Source: Onchocerca volvulus (taxonomy: Eukaryota; Nematoda; Chromadorea; Rhabditida; Onchocercidae). Taken from it: a stretch of DNA of 64,000 bases. This document shows, one piece after another, positions 57,791-64,000 of the stretch; the first letter of the stretch is position 1, and each line of letters begins with the position of its first letter. The notes beneath the pieces were generated by a model that was not told the DNA's origin, did not search any database, and worked only from the letters and a program-made list of their open reading frames with translations. The position numbers were made by a program, and so were the translations under genes. The stretch covers positions 2,706,646 to 2,770,645 of the forward strand of contig HG738136.1 in NCBI GenBank assembly GCA_000499405.2, read 5' to 3'.

Positions 57791-57873
57791 CTTTTATTTT
57801 TAAAAGAATGTTTCAAAAATTAAAAATTTGTTTTAATTTGAATTTTAATTTAAAAATTTTTCTCAAATTTCAG

Positions 57874-58504
57874 CTCTTTTCTATGGTTTCACATCGATTA
57901 CTATCATATCACTATTATCTCTAACCGGTCTTGTATTCTTACCTATCATCAAAGGTAAATGTCGAAACAGATGGATGCAAATGTTCATTGCTTTAGCTGC
58001 TTCAACGATGAGTTCAGATGCTTTACTTCATATTTTGCCACAGGTATTTCTTATTTTATTCATTACCGTTGCTAGTGGGTGAAGTAAACGATAAAATAGA
58101 TTTTTGATCGTTAATTTTTGATTATAAATCGATAATATCCCAATGAATAGTTCAAAAGAAATCATAGGCAAGGCAAGAATTTAAATTTCTTTAAACCACT
58201 GAAAATCTGAAAACCATCACAAATAAATGACAATTTACTATAAAAACTCATAAATATAGTGAATAAACTTGGAGAAATTGATACTTTTCTTAATAATTAA
58301 GGTAGTCGGAGTACATGATCATTCACATCATGATCACGATCATCATCATCATCATCATCATCATCACGATCACAATGATTTTGAAATAGAACACAATCAT
58401 TCGAATCACCATCATCATCATGATGATGATCATAAGGTTATAATCTGAATTTTCAGAATTGCCATTAAACTAGATTTATTAATGCAAATATTAAAGTTTC
58501 TATC

Positions 58505-58543
<39 letters not shown>

Positions 58544-58562
58544 TTTTTCGGGGGAAAATTTT

Positions 58563-58600
<38 letters not shown>

Positions 58601-60311
58601 TCAAATTACCATTAAAGTGAAATGTTTGGATATCTTTCTATCACAATTGATATATTTTTAGAAATTAGATGGGACATTAATATCCGATGATCATTCAATG
58701 TTGCTCAAAATGACAGCTGTAATTGGAGCCGTTTATGTTCTCTACATATTAGAATTCATCAGTGCTTTACCTGTTTGGAGAAAAAAAAATGTGAACAAGT
58801 TTGGAAAAAAAAATTAGCATTGTTAATGGAAATATCAATATTAGCAATGTTTAAAACCAAAAAAAAAAAATTTTTGTTAATTTCAGAAAGCAACGAAAAA
58901 TACAAAGATCAGCGTTTTAGCGCAAAATGGTTGGTCAGATAGCGAAATGTGAGTCAAGAGAAATAATTATTTATTATAATTATTCAGCATGTTGTTGGAA
59001 AAAAAAAATTAATATGCCAGACATTGAATATTGCATAAAGTGTATTTTGTATTCATTAATCACATATTATCAATCATAATAGTAGCAAAGTAGCTTCCTC
59101 AATTTTCATGCAAATTCGCAGTGTTAATCTGATTTATTGTAATTAATATTTAAATGATTTTTGAATTTTACATGCTTTTTTTTCATCTATTTTAATCTAT
59201 GCAAACATATAGAGGAAATCAATTTTTGGACTATTCGTTTAATTTAATTTTTAACTTCTCAATAATAAAGCATTCTTCCAAGAACTAAAAAAGACTAAAC
59301 GAAAAAAATATTAAAGTGGAAGTAAGAAGAATATTGATAATGGTTGTGGTCATCATGGTTTTGTTAGCGGTATTGCCAATGAACCAGTGGTAATGTGTGG
59401 CCTTAAAAGTGCCGCATTTGTGATCATCTTCGGTGATGCGATTCATAATTTCATCGATGGAATTGCTGTTGGTGCAAGTTTCGCTATTTCAAATCAAGTT
59501 GGTTTAGCGACAAGCATTGCTGTTGTATGTCATGAGCTACCACACGAATTAGGTTCCAGTTTTACTTTATTCGCATTACATATTTTTTTATTAATACTTT
59601 TTATGGTTTAAAATTTATGTGATCAATGAATTAATTCTTTTGCAAATTTTTTATCAAATTTCTGAAATTATCTGAAGATTTTGGGTTTTATAATGCCCAA
59701 ATATTCCGAGTTTTTCATTTATTTTCTCAATTTTAATTAAATTTAGGTGATTTCGCGGTCTTAATCGAATCCGGTCTTTCCATTCCACGTGCTATGTTTC
59801 TGAATTTTCTTTCTTCTTTAACCGCTTATGCGGGCTTATTTCTTGGCTTAGCAGCAATTGGTGTGGATAGTGCTGTCGAGATATTACTTGCCATTACGGC
59901 CGGGATGTTTTTGTACGTTGCTTGGCTTGATATGGTAAGTTTTACTTTTTGTCTTAATATTATATTAGTATTGAATGGAATGGAGTTATCTTATGGCGCT
60001 TTTTAGATTGAAACTTGGAGTTCATCATTTTATGTTGGTAATTAAATCAAAAAAAGTTTAATTTAAAAATCGATTTAATCTAAATTAACATCATTTGATT
60101 CAGTGATCCAATCCCAGATGATTTCGAAAGAAATCTCGAAAAAGCTTGCTACTGAATTCTTTTTTTATAGCTGATACATTTGAAAAACGAATCAAAATCA
60201 ACGAATGATAAATGGTATATAACGCTGTTGCTTCAGAATATCGGCTTTATAGCGGGATTCTTGATTATGTTCACAATTGGTTGGTATGAAGAAACTCTTG
60301 CATCGCTGTAG
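57874..60311 (+). CDS. ZIP zinc transporter, LIV-1 subfamily (5' incomplete)
   Basis: Membrane transporter moving zinc (and sometimes iron or manganese) into the cytosol, SLC39 family. Exons 57874-58043, 58302-58436, 58662-58790, 58887-58948, 59317-59552, 59747-59934 and 60171-60311 join to 352 residues. Eight membrane segments are visible. TM2 ends in DALLHILPQ. Next comes a histidine-rich loop ([14 protein letters not shown] and more, about 25 His) encoded by CAT/CAC repeats. TM4 has [14 protein letters not shown] and TM5 has [18 protein letters not shown], the metal-binding motifs that define LIV-1-type ZIPs. TM8 is followed by a short tail, YEETLASL. The first exon starts in mid-codon, so a signal peptide and any ectodomain lie upstream, unidentified. 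The acceptor of the 59317 exon (ATATTAAAG) is weak, but it is the one that keeps the frame open. Confidence 0.88.
58507..58599. repeat. Paired poly-T tracts (T35 and T34)
   Basis: T runs at 58507-58541 and 58566-58599 flank a short segment with CGGGGG, inside the ZIP intron between exons 58302-58436 and 58662-58790. The length and purity make exact counts doubtful in any assembly. Confidence 0.9.
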
Positions 60312-62369
60312 ATTACTGATATTATTTCTAATAAATTTTTTTTTTCCATATTTTTATTGCTATAGAATTTCATAATAATGAAGAAGAGTAATTCTTAAAA
60401 TTTGAAATTTTCTTCCAAAATTTTTGCTTCTGTTTTGAAAATCATGGTCAACAGGATGAAAATATGCAGAGAGAACGGCAATAAAATGCAACCTTTTGTA
60501 ATTCTAATTTTTCATCGTTAGATTGTTCGGAATATTTCAGATGAATGAATAAAAAATAAAATGGGAAGGGAAAATGAGTTAAGAAAGATAAATATCAATT
60601 TCCGTTTTTTTAATTAATTTTGCGATTTCGGCCTGTTCATGACATTGAAAAACTGGAAGATGCCTAACGAAAAAATCATTGAATATTGTTGTATATTTAT
60701 GATCACATTGATTATTCTTCCCCAATGTAGCAACTTTATCAGTTTGCTGTTATATCTCGCTTGATTTTCTGACACAGATTATATCGTAAAAATTGTATAA
60801 GTATTTATTGTTGTTTGTAAATGCAACAATTATGCGATCTTTTTTATGTTTCTGCGTAAAAACACCAAATTTCTATCACTAATTGCATTGTAATAATTAT
60901 GCAGGTCTCTACCATTGTTATAATCGCGAAAACAAAAGTGATCACTCTGAGAATTATTATCAAGTTAGAGAACTTTTGATACATACAAATGATGCTCCTC
61001 AATTTAACAAAATATAATCTTTGGTCATACATCTTTCTGGAAAATCGCAATTACTATGGCATGATATTTTCTACTGTTCTGAAACAGGCCTTGATTTGTA
61101 GTTACAATCTTAAATTACAATATGAGAAAGACAATTTCGACAGATTAATTCATATTTAAGAAATGAGAGGAAAATGAATTTAACAATAGAAGTTAAAAAT
61201 CACTTGTTCGGACAAAGCATCTGTATCACTATATATATCCAGAAACCATTTAACAAGTTAATTTGTTCAGTTTTGTAAAATAAATATAAGTAGAACATAT
61301 TCTTGCCAAATTTTTCTCTTTAAAAAAAAATAACACGAATTTCATTGCTCAATGTTTCACTTCATGTACAGCATGATCAGGTGCAGTTTTTCGTATTGAT
61401 GCGTCTGCATTAGAATTAATTAGAAATTTAAATCCAAATTTTGCAACATAATTATCTATATTCGATCAATATTAAAAAAGAAATTAACTGAAGCGATATT
61501 GAATAAATCATCATATTAAACTGGTTGATCCTGGAATGAGAAATATTATCATGTTTACTTTTTAAAAAGATTTGACATTCTTCGGTTGCAAAACGTGTAA
61601 GAAAATGTTTCATATTATTCTTTCAGATTTTTTACATAGAAATCTCCTTAGGCTTGAAGTTTTCATTATAATGCCATCAACTAGCATTCAGTTCTTTCTG
61701 AACTTCTATGCAATACATCCTGTCCTATTTTGGTAGAATAAATACTATAACTTTCTTTTTTTTATTATGATTTCAATTTCCTGATTCAATGAAAAGAACG
61801 TATTTTCCTCTGCTTTTCCAGTCAATCATGTGAAAAGAATCTGCTGAAATCTCGAAATTCATTTTTCCTTTTTTATCGAAAATTTTCACTTTCTTTATTC
61901 TTTATTACAAATTTTCTTTAAACGGAAAACTTTTTCTGAAGTTTTTGTTTGCCTCGAAATTCTTTAAGTTTTCCTCAGACCAAGCCTTCAATTTTAACGT
62001 ATCTTACTCTGATCTTTCTTCTTGTCGAGAAATCGAGCATAAATATATTCAAATAATGAAGTATTGTATTGTTAAAACATTTTCTGCACATTTATCACTC
62101 AAGATGTCTATAAATGAATGCTATCATATCTAATGTAATTCTCATCTTTACAATTACCAAAGTTTATTAAATATTAAATACCGGAAATAATTCACATACA
62201 AATGCTTCCGGTTTTATAACCTACCTTATATACAAATTGGGAATATGTGAAGAAACGGTCACTATAAAAAGCAAGTTAATAAGTTCTTTTCCCTGAAAAT
62301 TGAAAGAATTCATCTTCTTCAATAGGAAATGTCGGGAAAATCGAAATATTTTTTTGAATATTGAATATA
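60312..62369. other. Intergenic, no gene seen
   Basis: 3' flank of the ZIP gene, then A/T-rich DNA. One 62-codon frame at 61945-62133 (MFASKFFKFSSDQAFNFNV) is serine-rich and has no splice context. I do not support it as a gene. Confidence 0.45.
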
Positions 62370-64000
62370 GATATGAAATAATTCAAAGACAATTGCGGTC
62401 CAACATAATCGAAGAAGTATATTTCGATATGATTCGATTGCTATTTTCCATTATTTGCCTCATCATGAAGCACTAAATCCAGATAAATCCACGATAAAAT
62501 TAAAAATCATTTATGACGCATCAATTCATTTGAAAGAAATGGAAAGTTTGAATGATCTCTCATATCGTTGACCAATAACATTTCCGATTCAACAAGAGCA
62601 TTGCTTCTTTTTCGAACAATGAAAAATGTGATAGTTTCTTCAAATACACAACTACAACCATTCTTGAATGAAACAGCACACGATTTCTTTGGTTAAAAGA
62701 TTTTCATGATTCAAATAACGAAGAAAATGTAAGCTGTTATTTTTTAAAAAGGTTTCATTTGAAATAATTTCATCCCTTTTTTCATTGTCAGCTACTCTTA
62801 ATTATCACTTGGAAACTCATAGAAGCCAAATTGCTCTCGAAATAAGAAAAAATCTTTATGTTGATAAAGTTTTCACATCAACAAATGGAACAGAAGAAGC
62901 ACTTAAAAAATATGAAGGAATGAATTTCTTTCAAATAATCAAGAATTCAATGAAATCATTCCAAGATAGGATCGAGCGGAAGTAAGTCCATCTAAAAAAA
63001 TTCTTGATATCATTTGGTATCATAGGGGAGATATTATTCAATTAACATTAAGACCATGGATCGGAAAAGATTTAATTAAGAGGTCCCCATTACAATTTTG
63101 TGGTATCTCAGTATGATCCATTGGGATTCCTTGTTTCTATAATGATAGAATTCAAATTATTTCTTTAGAACTTATGGAAGAAGAATATCTGCTAAGATCG
63201 AAACATAAGTAAAGACGATGAAAAAAATAAACAACATGCTCACAAATAAGTGGATATTGATTTGGAGTTACCGTGATTCATACAACCTTCTCAAAAGAAA
63301 CACGAATTCATGTCTTTACTAATGCATCAGCTGCAGAGTATTCAGCAGCTTGTATGTATGAAATCATGGAATTCAAAATGAAATTCAAAAAGAAGAAATA
63401 TTCCTGGTTTTCAAATCTCAAATCACAGCAATAAAGGGTTTGACAATAATTACTTGCTGTACTTATCGGGATAAGAATTGCTCAATTTGTAATAATCAAT
63501 TGTAATAAAACAATTGGATCTCGAAAATTACTAACAATATTGTGATCGGATTTTCAATGTGCGTTGCACTGAGTAAACAATTATTCTCGACTAGAATCAT
63601 CTTTTGTACCGAATCGAGTTGAAGAAATAAGGAAAGTCAACACAAAAATTCGAACAAGAAAACCTATCGCTCTACAAGCCAAAAGTGCTATCAAATTCAT
63701 CATTTGACGAATTCAAGCAGAAAAAAAAACTTTTCACTATATCTTCCAAATTCTTCTTCCTGAAGGTCCCAATCTCCTTTCGGTCGGGAATGTCAGAAAA
63801 ATTCGGAATATATAAAAGAGATGTATATAGGAATATCTAAAGGTCAATTAAACGAAATCAAAGGATGCAATCATAGTACATGGCGCCATAAAAATTATTT
63901 TAAAAAACGAGCATTAAAGGTCAAGTGGCGCGATAGAGTTTCAAAAGGGACCAACAAGCCATATGGACAAATACGCCAAAACACTCCTATTCATAGATAA
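62370..64000 (+). mobile_element. Decayed BEL/Pao LTR retrotransposon (pol fragment)
   Basis: Fragments appear in pol order. 62448-62570 reads FHYLPHHEALNPDKSTIKLK then IIYDASIHLKEMESLNDLSY, typical of the Pao reverse-transcriptase start. After stops and frame changes, 62785-62985 reads TLNYHLETHRSQIALEIRKN then LYVDKVFTSTNGTEEALKKY, where YVD is the family's polymerase metal-site box (usually YVDD or YVDN). Around 63310-63350 is VFTNASAAEYSAACMYE (RNase H-like), then SQITAIKGLTI. Many stops and frameshifts show that it cannot make protein. No LTR is recognised in the window and the element continues past 64000. Confidence 0.8.

Overview
The window is about 75% A+T, with many poly-A/poly-T tracts, trinucleotide microsatellites, small exons and short introns ending in TTTCAG. 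The gene products are animal: a cys-loop acetylcholine receptor subunit of the nematode UNC-38 type, a single-CH-domain calponin/transgelin protein, a collagen prolyl 4-hydroxylase alpha subunit, a LIV-1-type ZIP zinc transporter and a decayed BEL/Pao retroelement. Together they point to a nematode nuclear genome. A clade III, filarial-type worm is my inference from base composition and gene style, not something the window proves.

Layout. 1-16922 is a gene-poor desert of low-complexity DNA. 16923-23527 (+) is the 14-exon receptor subunit. 24648-30544 holds scattered coding-like islands on the + strand: a secreted-protein gene that looks broken by in-frame stops, then a two-exon C-terminal gene end whose intron carries a 210-bp near-perfect inverted repeat. 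32085-35843 (+) is the calponin-like gene, with one and perhaps two alternative terminal exons. 37999-41934 (-) is an 11-exon gene of unknown function with a beta-rich start. 44560-46260 has coding-like but decayed stretches readable on both strands. 46301-50649 (+) is the prolyl 4-hydroxylase gene, with two introns lacking GT donors. 52584-53092 is a tandem duplication with a shared open frame. 54422-54628 is a possible 49-residue two-exon gene, followed by a degraded copy. 57415-57790 is coding-like on both strands. 57874-60311 (+) is the ZIP transporter, without a recognised N-terminus. 62370-64000 is the BEL/Pao relic, which runs off the window.

The genes do not form an operon or pathway; they are independent eukaryotic loci related to muscle and neuromuscular function, cuticle/basement-membrane collagen and metal transport. 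All exon models come from reading frames, splice consensus and protein resemblance judged by eye. They were not aligned to any database or transcript.
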